A stretch of 12,912 nt of DNA from Sulfuritalea sp. (GTDB taxonomy: Bacteria > Pseudomonadota > Gammaproteobacteria > Burkholderiales > Rhodocyclaceae): NCBI GenBank assembly GCA_026399445.1, contig JAPLRA010000067.1:1-12912 (forward strand), given 5' to 3'. The notes under the pieces were generated by a model. It did no database searches. It was not told the DNA's origin and saw only the letters and a program-made list of their open reading frames with translations. Positions within the stretch are counted from its first letter, which is position 1. Every line of letters starts with the position of its first letter. This document shows, piece by piece, positions 7,659 to 12,912 of this stretch. The translations under genes were made by a program, and so were the position numbers.

Positions 7659-8405
7659 ATGAACCGCAGGATGGTCTCACGGCTGGCGGCACTGCTGGCC
7701 GTGCTGCTGTCGGCGGTATTACCCCTGCCGGCGCAGGCAGGCCTGTTCGACGACGACGAAGCGCGCAACCGCATCGAGCAACTGCGCGTGGAAGTGACGG
7801 ACCTGAACAAGCGCGCCGACACGGTCAATCGCAACCAGATCGACTTCGCCAACCAGGTCGAAACCATCAAGACCGATATCGCCAAGTTGCGCGGCCAGAT
7901 TGAAGTGCTGACCTATGAACTCGAAGCCGCGCAGAAGCGCCAGAAGGATTTTTATGTCGATCTCGACAACCGGCTGAGGAAGATCGAGCAGCCTCCTGCC
8001 GATACCAAGGCCGAAGCCCCGAAAGCCGATCCCGCGCTGGAAACCCGCGACTACGAGGCCGCACTGGCCGGTCTCAAGGGCTCGAAGTTCAAGGAGGCCG
8101 GCGCCTCCTTCCTCGCCTTCATCAAGACCTACCCGAACAGCAGTCTGGCCGCCTCGGCCCATTACTGGGGCGGCTACGCCCATGCCCAGGCCAAGGATCA
8201 TGCCGTGGCCGCCGAACTCTTCGGCAAGTTTGCCGCGACCTGGCCCAACGACGAGCGCGCCCCGAGCGCGCTGGAAAGCCGCGTCACCAGCCTCGAAACC
8301 GGCAGGGATTTGAAGGCCGCCAAGGCCAGCCTCGAACAACTGGCCGAACGCTACCCCAATAGCGAAGCCGGCAAGAGAGCCAAGCTCAGGCTGAAGAAGA
8401 AGTAG
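7659..8405 (+). CDS. cpoB: Tol-Pal-associated periplasmic TPR protein CpoB (YbgF)
   Basis: The start ATG 7659 is chosen because it lies 2 bases after the pal stop and begins a good signal peptide, MNRRMVSRLAALLAVLLSAV with cleavage after AQA before GLFDDDEARNR. The mature N-terminus is a trimerising coiled coil (IEQLRVEVTDLNKR to LDNRLRKIE). The C-terminal half has the three TPR-like repeats of the YbgF domain: RDYEAALAGLKGSKFKEAGA, SAHYWGGYAHAQAKDHAVAA and LKAAKASLEQLAERYPNSEA, ending KLRLKKK. The length, 248 residues, is normal. CpoB coordinates PBP1B activity and TolA with outer-membrane constriction in E. coli. It closes the operon's envelope section; its stop codon shares a base with the GTG of queE (TAGTG). 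Confidence 0.95.
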   Translation: MNRRMVSRLAALLAVLLSAVLPLPAQAGLFDDDEARNRIEQLRVEVTDLNKRADTVNRNQIDFANQVETIKTDIAKLRGQIEVLTYELEAAQKRQKDFYVDLDNRLRKIEQPPADTKAEAPKADPALETRDYEAALAGLKGSKFKEAGASFLAFIKTYPNSSLAASAHYWGGYAHAQAKDHAVAAELFGKFAATWPNDERAPSALESRVTSLETGRDLKAAKASLEQLAERYPNSEAGKRAKLRLKKK

Positions 8406-9001
8406 TGCCTGAAATGCCTGACGCTCATTTGCGTAACTCGTTGCACGTCACCGAAATCTTCCATTCCATCCAGGGCGAATCCAGCCGCGTCGGTCTGCCC
8501 ACGGTGTTTGTCCGGCTTACCGGCTGCCCCTTGCGCTGTGTCTGGTGCGATACCGAATACGCCTTCGTCACCGGCGGCGAACCGCTCGCACAAAAAAACT
8601 GTCTGCCGCTGCTGCTAGCCCTGTGCGATGCGGGCCATTCCGTATCGCTTGAAACCAGCGGCGCGCTGGACATCGGCGACGTCGATCCGCGTGTGGCGCG
8701 CATCGTCGACCTCAAGGCGCCCGGCTCAGGAGAAGCGGCGAAAAACCGCTGGGAAAATATCGATCTGCTGACGCCCGAGGACGAATTGAAGTTCGTTCTC
8801 GCCTCGCGCGAGGACTATGACTGGGCGGTATCGGCGTGTCACCAGCGCCGAGTTTTCGAGCGCTGCCCGGTACTCTTCTCACCCGTGCAGGGCCAGCTCG
8901 ATCCGGCGCAACTGGCGCAGTGGATCCTCGACGACCGCCTGCCGGTGCGCTTTCAGCTGCAACTGCACAAGGTGCTGTGGGACAACGCCAAGGGGCGCTA
9001 G
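8405..9001 (+). CDS. queE: 7-carboxy-7-deazaguanine synthase QueE, with in-frame internal deletion
   Basis: Radical SAM enzyme of the queuosine pathway (CPH4 to 7-carboxy-7-deazaguanine). The CX3CX2C cluster motif CPLRCVWC is at residues 41-48, with FHSIQGESSRVGLPTVFVRL before it. VTGGEPL (55-61, SAM binding), SLETSGALD, IVDLKAPGSGE, NRWENIDLL and ELKFVL follow. CDTEYAF (ending base 8566) is joined directly to VTGGEPLAQ. Relatives have about 24 residues between them (HGGE... to ...RHVC), so an in-frame segment of about 72 bases is missing. That explains the 198-residue length against 210-223 usual. Losing the helix-strand after the FeS loop should disturb the barrel. GTG 8405 overlaps the cpoB stop; ATG 8414 is an alternative start. 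Confidence 0.93.
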   Translation: MPEMPDAHLRNSLHVTEIFHSIQGESSRVGLPTVFVRLTGCPLRCVWCDTEYAFVTGGEPLAQKNCLPLLLALCDAGHSVSLETSGALDIGDVDPRVARIVDLKAPGSGEAAKNRWENIDLLTPEDELKFVLASREDYDWAVSACHQRRVFERCPVLFSPVQGQLDPAQLAQWILDDRLPVRFQLQLHKVLWDNAKGR

Positions 9002-9018
9002 GGTGAAACCCGCCTAGC
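8997..9018. terminator. Weak hairpin between convergent genes
   Basis: gcta (8997-9000) and gggt (9001-9004) can pair with accc (9008-9011) and tagc (9015-9018), around a GAA loop and with a 3-base bulge. The fold spans the stop codons of both queE and the opposing CoA-binding gene, which are only 12 bp apart. It could serve as a short bidirectional terminator, but there is no T-tract on either side and the stem is short. Confidence 0.25.
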
Positions 9019-9496
9019 CTTGCAGCGGCGGACAGGGCGGGCGTTTGGCAGAAATGACGCGGGTATTGACGCCGGCGAAGTTGAGTCCGCCGAACAACCT
9101 CGCATACTCGATCTTGACGCAGCGATCCATGACCACGTCGAGCCCGGCGGCGGACGCCTTGTCGGCTGCCTCATGATTGATCACGCCGAGTTGCAGCCAG
9201 AGGCACTTCGCCCCGATGCGAATCGCCTCGTCGGCGATCGGCATCACGTCCTCGGGTTTGCGAAACACGTCCACCATATCGACCTTGACCGGAATCGCCG
9301 CGAGATCCGGATAGCATTTCTGGCCAAGGATCTCCGTCGCGCCAGGATTTACCGGGATGATGGTATAGCCATGCTCCTGCATGTACTTGGCGGCGAAATA
9401 GCTGGGCCGGTTCCAGCTAGGCGACAAGCCGACCACGGCAATCACGCGGTTGCCCTGAAGCACGCGGCGCAGACCCGCAATATCCTCGACCATCAT
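9014..9496 (-). CDS. CoA-binding domain protein (YccU-like)
   Basis: A single Rossmann-like CoA-binding domain (CoA_binding_2 type). The glycine-rich start VIAVVGLSPSWNRPSYFAAKYM is followed by YTIIPVNPGATEILGQKCYPDL, VDMVDVFRKPEDVMPIADEAI, CLWLQLGVINHEAADKASAAGL and VVMDRCVKIEY, the standard order for this family. The start at 9496 (first ATG of ATGATG) is preferred because AAAGGA lies 8 bases upstream, giving 160 residues; ATG 9505 is possible but has no room for a ribosome site. The role is unknown; relatives bind CoA and resemble the N-terminal part of succinyl-CoA synthetase alpha. It lies 34 bp downstream of gluQ on the same strand, probably in one transcript. Confidence 0.88.
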   Translation of the reverse strand: MMVEDIAGLRRVLQGNRVIAVVGLSPSWNRPSYFAAKYMQEHGYTIIPVNPGATEILGQKCYPDLAAIPVKVDMVDVFRKPEDVMPIADEAIRIGAKCLWLQLGVINHEAADKASAAGLDVVMDRCVKIEYARLFGGLNFAGVNTRVISAKRPPCPPLQG

Positions 9497-9530
9497 GGCT
9501 TGCATCCTTTCTTGTACAGGCCGAATTATC

Positions 9531-10454
9531 TCACCCGGAAGGATTCTGCAAGCGGCCAGTTTGCGCGGGGCCGCGAGGTACACGGCGCGACTGCCAGTTC
9601 TCGACGGCCCAAGTCCAGATCGCGGTCACGGAGGCGTCAGCCAATGTTCGCGGCGGTTGCTGCCCGAGAAATTCAAGGACTCCGCACAGAGCCGCCCCGG
9701 GCCGAGAGCAATCGACGGCGGCAGCCAGTGTCTGTTTCGAGAGCTTTTCGCCCGCGGCATTCACCGCCACCGGCAGATGTGCGTACTCCGGCGTTGGCAC
9801 GCCAAGACACTGTTGCAGAAATATCTGGCGCGAAGTCGAGGCCAGAAGATCGGCGCCGCGCACGACATGCGTAATGCCGGCTTCGGCATCGTCGACCACC
9901 ACTGCCAGTTGGTAGGCGAACAGGCCGTCGGCGCGCAGCAGGATGAAGTCGCCCGCCTCGCTGGCCAGATCGCTGACGGTCCGGCCCTGGATCGCGTCAT
10001 CGAAACTGACCCGGGCATCCCCCACGGCGATGCGCCAGGCCCGCGGCGCACGGCCCTGCGGCAGCCCCTGACGGCAGGTGCCCGGATAAATTGCCGCACC
10101 GTCGGGCGCGATCGCCGAGTCGGCCAGTTCGCGGCGCGTACAGCCGCAGGGAAATACCCGGCCCGTCGCCTTCAACTGCTCCAGAGCCGCGGCATAGGCT
10201 TCGGTGCGGCGGCTCTGCCAGACCACCTCGCCGTCCCAGGTAAAGCCGAGCGCCTCCAGCGCGCGGACAATTTCGCCCGCAGCGGCCATCGAGCAGCGCG
10301 GTTGATCGACATCCTCCATGCGCAGCAACCACTCGCCACCCCGGACCCGCGCCTCCAGAAACGAGCCTGCCGCAGCCACCAGCGAGCCGAAATGCAGCGG
10401 GCCCGTAGGAGAGGGGGCAAAGCGCCCGCGATAAATAGATCTGGCAGAAGTCAT
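9531..10454 (-). CDS. gluQ: Glutamyl-Q tRNA(Asp) synthetase
   Basis: A paralogue of the GluRS catalytic core without the anticodon-binding domain, 307 residues from ATG 10454. The HIGH-like signature is RFAPSPTGPLHFGSL (11-25), then LLRMEDVDQPR. The zinc ligands fit the family: C103 and C105 in FPCGCTRREL, then Y123 and C127 in IYPGTC. The KMSKS-like motif is EKLSKQ (236-241). The enzyme glutamylates the cyclopentene-diol of queuosine at position 34 of tRNA(Asp), so it depends functionally on the pathway containing queE nearby. An upstream TTG at 10484 would extend it by 10 residues but lacks family similarity. It faces divergently from the thioredoxin gene, with 69 bp between them. Confidence 0.94.
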   Translation of the reverse strand: MTSARSIYRGRFAPSPTGPLHFGSLVAAAGSFLEARVRGGEWLLRMEDVDQPRCSMAAAGEIVRALEALGFTWDGEVVWQSRRTEAYAAALEQLKATGRVFPCGCTRRELADSAIAPDGAAIYPGTCRQGLPQGRAPRAWRIAVGDARVSFDDAIQGRTVSDLASEAGDFILLRADGLFAYQLAVVVDDAEAGITHVVRGADLLASTSRQIFLQQCLGVPTPEYAHLPVAVNAAGEKLSKQTLAAAVDCSRPGAALCGVLEFLGQQPPRTLADASVTAIWTWAVENWQSRRVPRGPAQTGRLQNPSG

Positions 10455-10523
10455 CGGGCAGAGTGATAGCACGCCACGCGGCAAAACGGTAGCATTCGCT
10501 TCATCTCAATCGGGGAATCGGCC

Positions 10524-10892
10524 ATGGCCACACTGGAACTCAACGCTGACAATTTTCAACAGACCATCAATGAACACGCCAATGTGATCATAGACTTTTG
10601 GGCACCCTGGTGTGCGCCCTGCCGCGCCTTCGCGCCGACTTTTGAAGCAGCGTCGGAAACGCGTAGCGACATCATCTTCGCCAAGGTGAATACCGAAGAG
10701 CAGCAGGAAATCGCCGCCGCCTTCAATATCCGCTCGATTCCCACCCTGATGGTCTTCCGCGACCAGATCATCATCTATTCGGAGGCGGGCTCGCTGCCTG
10801 CCAGCGCCTTTGAACAACTGATCGAGCAAGCCATGGCGCTCGACATGGACACCGTGCGTGCGGAAATTGCAGGGCACGACGGGGCGAGTTGA
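10524..10892 (+). CDS. Thioredoxin-like protein with CAPC active site
   Basis: Thioredoxin fold protein of 122 residues without signal peptide, so cytoplasmic. The active site is FWAPWCAPCRAFAP, with Cys30 and Cys33 spaced as in thioredoxin but with CAPC instead of CGPC. The cis-proline loop RSIPTLMVF (P73) is intact. A charged extension after the fold (EQAMALDMDTVRAEIAG) adds about 15 residues beyond standard TrxA. It should be a redox-active disulfide reductase or oxidoreductase; the Ala for Gly change may shift the redox potential, which is inference. A GGGGA ribosome site precedes ATG 10524. The gene ends 47 bp before the sensor gene, which seems to have its own promoter. Confidence 0.93.
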   Translation: MATLELNADNFQQTINEHANVIIDFWAPWCAPCRAFAPTFEAASETRSDIIFAKVNTEEQQEIAAAFNIRSIPTLMVFRDQIIIYSEAGSLPASAFEQLIEQAMALDMDTVRAEIAGHDGAS

Positions 10893-10916
10893 ACTGGCTC
10901 GATTAGCGGCTATGAT
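10889..10916 (+). promoter_or_regulatory. Candidate sigma70 promoter for the sensor gene
   Basis: TTGAAC (10889-10894) and TATGAT (10911-10916) are separated by 16 bp, matching 4/6 and 5/6 consensus positions. Expected initiation is near 10923. The -35 overlaps the stop codon of the thioredoxin gene. An AAAGGG ribosome site (10929-10934) then precedes ATG 10940. Confidence 0.5.
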
Positions 10917-10939
10917 TGCAACATGAACAAAGGGCAGCA

Positions 10940-11941
10940 ATGAAGGCCATCTTCTCGCGAAAGCTCAGCGGTGCCGCGGAAATTCGCCGCGTCGAGATGC
11001 TTTTCGAGCGTCTGCCCGCCAGCACAGTCGCGGCAATGATCGGGATCTTCCTGTGCTTTCTGATTCTTTTCAGCGTCGTCGGGCTGGAGATTCTCAAGGG
11101 ATGGGTGGCCTACATGCTCACGGTCTTCGCCGTGCGCATGTGGGTCTGGTACATGTTCGGCAAGGCCGACCGGCAGAGCACGCGTATTCACCGGTGGGAA
11201 TGGGTCTTTGCCGGCGGGGTCTTTCTTACCAGTATCGGCTGGGGAGCGTTGTTCGGACCGCTCCATCCTCCGTCGACAGCTCCCGACGCGGGGAGTTACA
11301 TCTTTTTGATAGTGACAGTCATCGTCTTCACCGGCGCGGTCTTCCTTGCTTTGAGCAATATCGCTTTCTGGCTTTTCACCATCCCCGTCTTGCTTTTCGG
11401 CTTTGCGCACTATGCAGCCGTTGGCCATGCGACGCAGTGGACGGTCCCTGCTGCCGTATGCGGGCTCATCGTCCTGATCCTGGTACAGCGCACGCTTTAC
11501 CGCTCGGCTACCGATAACCTGCAGCGCAGCACGGAAGCCGAGTCGCTGCTTGAAGAACAACAGGCGATCTTTGAGTCGTCGCCGTTGGGAATTGCGGTGA
11601 TCGATAACAAGCAAGTGGTCAAGTGCAATGCACGACTCGGCGACATGCTCGGCCGCCGCATCCAGGAACTCACCACCGCATCCCTCCAGGAACATTTTGT
11701 CAGCGCCGAGGAAGCCAATCAGTTTCTCGCCGACCGGACCAGCGCCTTTGACAGGGGCCATCTGGCGCAAGGCATGTATCGCCTGCGCCGAGCCGACGGC
11801 AGTGAGTTCTGGGCGGAGTTCTCGGGGCGCAAGATGGCCGGCGGCCCGACCCACAGCGTCTGGATGATCGCCGATGTCACCCTGCGCGTCGCCAACGAGC
11901 AGCGCGCTCAACCGCGCGACCAGGCGTCAACTAGACGTTGA
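10940..11941 (+). CDS. Membrane PAS-domain sensor, output domain missing
   Basis: The start ATG 10940 is chosen for its AAAGGG ribosome site 5 bases upstream. Of 333 residues, the N-terminal half holds about six membrane spans (roughly 28-50, 54-73, 87-108, 119-138, 140-160, 168-186), including AAMIGIFLCFLILFSVV and AAVCGLIVLILVQRTLY. A short coiled linker (192-206) leads to a PAS domain at about 205-318: AIFESSPLGIAVIDNKQVVK, GDMLGRRIQEL, YRLRRADGSEFWAEFSG and HSVWMIADVTLR. In relatives a GGDEF, EAL or histidine kinase domain would follow. Here the reading ends after VANEQRAQ with PRDQASTRR and a stop, and no output domain is found in any frame before hicB. It is probably a 3'-truncated signalling gene; signal and output are unknown. 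Confidence 0.75.
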   Translation: MKAIFSRKLSGAAEIRRVEMLFERLPASTVAAMIGIFLCFLILFSVVGLEILKGWVAYMLTVFAVRMWVWYMFGKADRQSTRIHRWEWVFAGGVFLTSIGWGALFGPLHPPSTAPDAGSYIFLIVTVIVFTGAVFLALSNIAFWLFTIPVLLFGFAHYAAVGHATQWTVPAAVCGLIVLILVQRTLYRSATDNLQRSTEAESLLEEQQAIFESSPLGIAVIDNKQVVKCNARLGDMLGRRIQELTTASLQEHFVSAEEANQFLADRTSAFDRGHLAQGMYRLRRADGSEFWAEFSGRKMAGGPTHSVWMIADVTLRVANEQRAQPRDQASTRR

Positions 11942-12003
11942 ACAGGAAGTGCGACCGACAACCCTCACAGTTGCAAGGGGTCCAGCAACAGAAGGTTCTT
12001 TCG

Positions 12004-12025
12004 TACCCGGTTTCATACCCGGCTT
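12004..12025. repeat. Short direct repeat
   Basis: tacccggttt (12004-12013) and tacccggctt (12016-12025) form a 12-bp period repeat just before the 55-bp duplication. It lies in the 157-bp gap between the sensor stop and the hicB stop, where I see no gene. It may be a trace of the same slippage or rearrangement. Confidence 0.4.
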
Positions 12026-12027
12026 TG

Positions 12028-12137
12028 TCATCGTGCCTGCCCATCAATCTGCCAATGCCGCTTGCCGAATGGCTTCAGTCGCTCATCGTGCCTGCCCATC
12101 AACCCGCCAATGCCGCCTGCCGAATGGCTTCGGTCGC
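12028..12137. repeat. 55-bp tandem duplication covering the hicB 3' end
   Basis: Copy 1 is 12028-12082 and copy 2 is 12083-12137, directly abutting; 51 of 55 bases match. Copy 2 contains the last codons and stop of hicB. On the minus strand copy 1 reads ATEAIRQAALAD followed by TGA, against ATEAIRQAALAG followed by TGA in hicB. So copy 1 is a non-coding, slightly diverged duplicate of the hicB tail lying just downstream of the gene. Confidence 0.9.
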
Positions 12138-12434
12138 CCATTGGTTCAGGCTCTGGCCGTGGGCAGCGGCGGCAATGGCGGCGGCTTCGTGCGTAGCCGG
12201 ATCAACCCGTAGAGAGAATTTCCCGGAGAAGTGCTTGCGCGGCTCGACACCATCCTCGGCGCATGCCTCAAGGAATACCTTGAGAGAAATCTCCCCCTCG
12301 CGACGCAAGCCATCGACATCCTTGGCATAGAAATCGGCACCGCCGTTTAGCCCCACGAATTCCCCCCGGAACATCTGGATGTCCGGGTCGAACGCGATGA
12401 CCGCCTGATAGCCGTTGATCGACATGGTATTCAT
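12099..12434 (-). CDS. hicB: HicB family antitoxin
   Basis: Antitoxin of a type II HicAB pair, 111 residues from ATG 12434, which overlaps the hicA stop as ATGA. The N-terminal part is the partly degraded RNase H-like HicB fold: INGYQAVIAFDPDIQMFRGE, then FVGLNGGADFYAKDVDGLRR and EGEISLKVFLEACAEDG. The C-terminal part (HFSGKFSLRVDPATHEAAAI to SLNQWATEAIRQA) resembles a ribbon-helix-helix DNA-binding domain, so it probably neutralises HicA and also represses the operon. A second in-frame ATG lies at 12425. The 3' end falls within the 55-bp tandem duplication. Confidence 0.9.
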   Translation of the reverse strand: MNTMSINGYQAVIAFDPDIQMFRGEFVGLNGGADFYAKDVDGLRREGEISLKVFLEACAEDGVEPRKHFSGKFSLRVDPATHEAAAIAAAAHGQSLNQWATEAIRQAALAG

Positions 12435-12685
12435 GGTTTCACTCCATTCTCTTCCAGCCATTTGCGAATTGCCTCGACCGCCCCTTTATCCGTCGTCGGC
12501 TCGGGATGCGGACGGTGAAATACTCGCCGTTCGTTGAACAAACGCACCAACACCCGCGATCCTTCGCGCTCTGAAATTTGCCCGCCCAACTCAATGAGCA
12601 AGACCTCAATGTCGGCCCAACGGACATTTGCCGATACAGGCCGGGCATAGATCAGTTCCAGCGTACGCTGGTGTTTTCGCTTCAT
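12431..12685 (-). CDS. hicA: HicA family toxin
   Basis: A small protein of 84 residues from ATG 12685 with the double-stranded RNA-binding-like fold of HicA mRNA interferases. It begins MKRKHQRTLELIYARPVSAN and carries WADIEVLLIELGGQISEREG, then SRVLVRLFNERRVFHRPHP and TDKGAVEAIRKWLEENGVKP. The REGSRV...FHRPHP arrangement marks a HicA subfamily in which the GSH histidine of classical HicA is replaced by R; whether its RNase activity is typical is not known from sequence. An upstream TTG (12721) would add 12 unlike residues and is not preferred. No ribosome site is visible before 12685. The toxin comes first, the antitoxin second. Confidence 0.9.
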   Translation of the reverse strand: MKRKHQRTLELIYARPVSANVRWADIEVLLIELGGQISEREGSRVLVRLFNERRVFHRPHPEPTTDKGAVEAIRKWLEENGVKP

Positions 12686-12691
12686 AGCTAG

Positions 12692-12728
12692 ATGGTAGCA
12701 AATAGTGGTATCAGAAGGCAAGCACTAT
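12692..12728 (-). promoter_or_regulatory. Candidate hicAB promoter and operator
   Basis: On the minus strand TTGCCT (12721-12716) and TACCAT (12697-12692) are spaced 18 bp. A perfect inverted repeat atagtg (12702-12707) / cactat (12723-12728) has arms centred 21 bp apart, two helical turns, with one arm in the promoter spacer and the other beside the -35. This is the expected geometry for autorepression by a DNA-binding HicB dimer pair. The predicted start would fall at or next to the hicA ATG. Inference from pattern only. Confidence 0.4.
12695..12703 (+). repeat. Isolated seventh copy of the 9-bp repeat
   Basis: gtagcaaat matches the first seven bases of the consensus gtagcaana found six times about 100-180 bp to the right. 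It lies inside the candidate hicA promoter, overlapping the -10. A nine-base near match could be chance, but it is in the right orientation and in a regulatory position. Confidence 0.35.
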
Positions 12729-12797
12729 CACTCCCCGTAGCGCCCGTCATACGGCTTCCTCCGGGCACGTGGAATATGCAGTTTCCGACCCGGCACC

Positions 12798-12876
12798 CCC
12801 TGCTACTCTCGCTACTCTTGCTACCGATCAGCGTTCGCGCCAGGCGAAGGTAGCAAGAGTAGCAACAGTAGCAACA
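12798..12876. repeat. Palindromic cluster of six 9-bp repeats
   Basis: Right arm: gtagcaaga, gtagcaaca, gtagcaaca in tandem at 12850-12876. Left arm, on the minus strand: gtagcaaga (12824-12816), gtagcgaga (12815-12807), gtagcaggg (12806-12798). The innermost 15 bp match perfectly as an inverted repeat (12811-12825 / 12849-12863), and pairing extends to 12801/12873 with two mismatches. The centre holds its own hairpin, ttcgc (12834-12838) / gcgaa (12844-12848). It resembles an iteron-type origin or a multimeric protein-binding site. No gene is visible in 12729-12912, so any element it serves lies beyond the window. Confidence 0.8.
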
Positions 12877-12912
12877 CCCTCTGATGTCGAAATCCTATGG
12901 TCCACGCTCCAA

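Noticed and set aside
9020..10466. Two long overlapping plus-strand open frames opposite the CoA-binding and gluQ genes
   Set aside because: They are antisense shadows in GC-rich DNA; the minus strand carries clear family motifs across the whole stretch and the plus-strand translations are Arg/Pro-rich with no recognisable domain.
10923..10943. Six-codon reading frame (MNKGQQ) ending in an ATGA overlap with the sensor start
   Set aside because: Too short to support as a leader peptide; it includes the ribosome site of the sensor gene and is probably fortuitous.
11874..12212. Plus-strand frame that could continue the sensor after a frameshift
   Set aside because: The translation (after ALNRATRRQLDVEQEV) shows no GGDEF, EAL or kinase motif and its repeated part is only the antisense of the hicB tail.
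12798..12876. CRISPR array or integron attC site
   Set aside because: Units are only 9 bp, directly adjacent with no spacers, and arranged in two opposite sets; no attC core sites and no cas or integrase gene are visible.

Overview
The window looks like GC-rich betaproteobacterial chromosome, most like a Rhodocyclales/Nitrosomonadales-type genome. I infer this from protein style and from the gene order ruvA-ruvB-ybgC-tolQ-tolR-tolA-tolB-pal-cpoB-queE, followed by a gluQ block. No rRNA or taxonomic marker is present to confirm it.

Layout. (1) Positions 2-1165 hold the 3' part of a GT1-like glycosyltransferase whose start lies outside the window. (2) ruvA and ruvB (1162-2801) encode the Holliday-junction branch-migration machine. 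(3) From 2798 a tightly packed Tol-Pal operon follows: ybgC, tolQ, a DXD-type glycosyltransferase, tolR, tolA, tolB, pal and cpoB (to 8405). The glycosyltransferase between tolQ and tolR is unusual and is joined to both by overlapping start and stop codons. (4) queE (8405-9001) begins on the last base of cpoB. (5) A convergent minus-strand pair follows: a CoA-binding protein (9014-9496) and gluQ (to 10454). (6) A thioredoxin-like gene with a CAPC active site runs divergently from gluQ, followed by a membrane PAS sensor that ends right after its PAS domain. (7) The right end is accessory in character. It has a minus-strand hicA-hicB toxin-antitoxin pair, a 55-bp tandem duplication of the hicB 3' end, and at 12798-12876 a large imperfect palindrome made of six 9-bp repeats, three in each orientation.

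The most striking pattern is damage inside otherwise well-conserved housekeeping genes. By comparison with family sequences I know, ruvB lacks about 18 residues near its C-terminus (in frame). tolB lacks about 28-30 residues and changes frame. pal has lost a single base. queE lacks about 24 residues just after its FeS motif (in frame). Four lesions in about 6 kb suggest either local assembly or read error or real decay. Reads or a close relative would decide between these.

In function, ybgC-cpoB form the Tol-Pal envelope system: the TolQ-TolR proton channel, TolA linking to periplasmic TolB and the lipoprotein Pal, and CpoB as partner. queE and gluQ both concern queuosine: QueE acts in preQ0/preQ1 synthesis, and GluQ glutamylates queuosine in tRNA(Asp).
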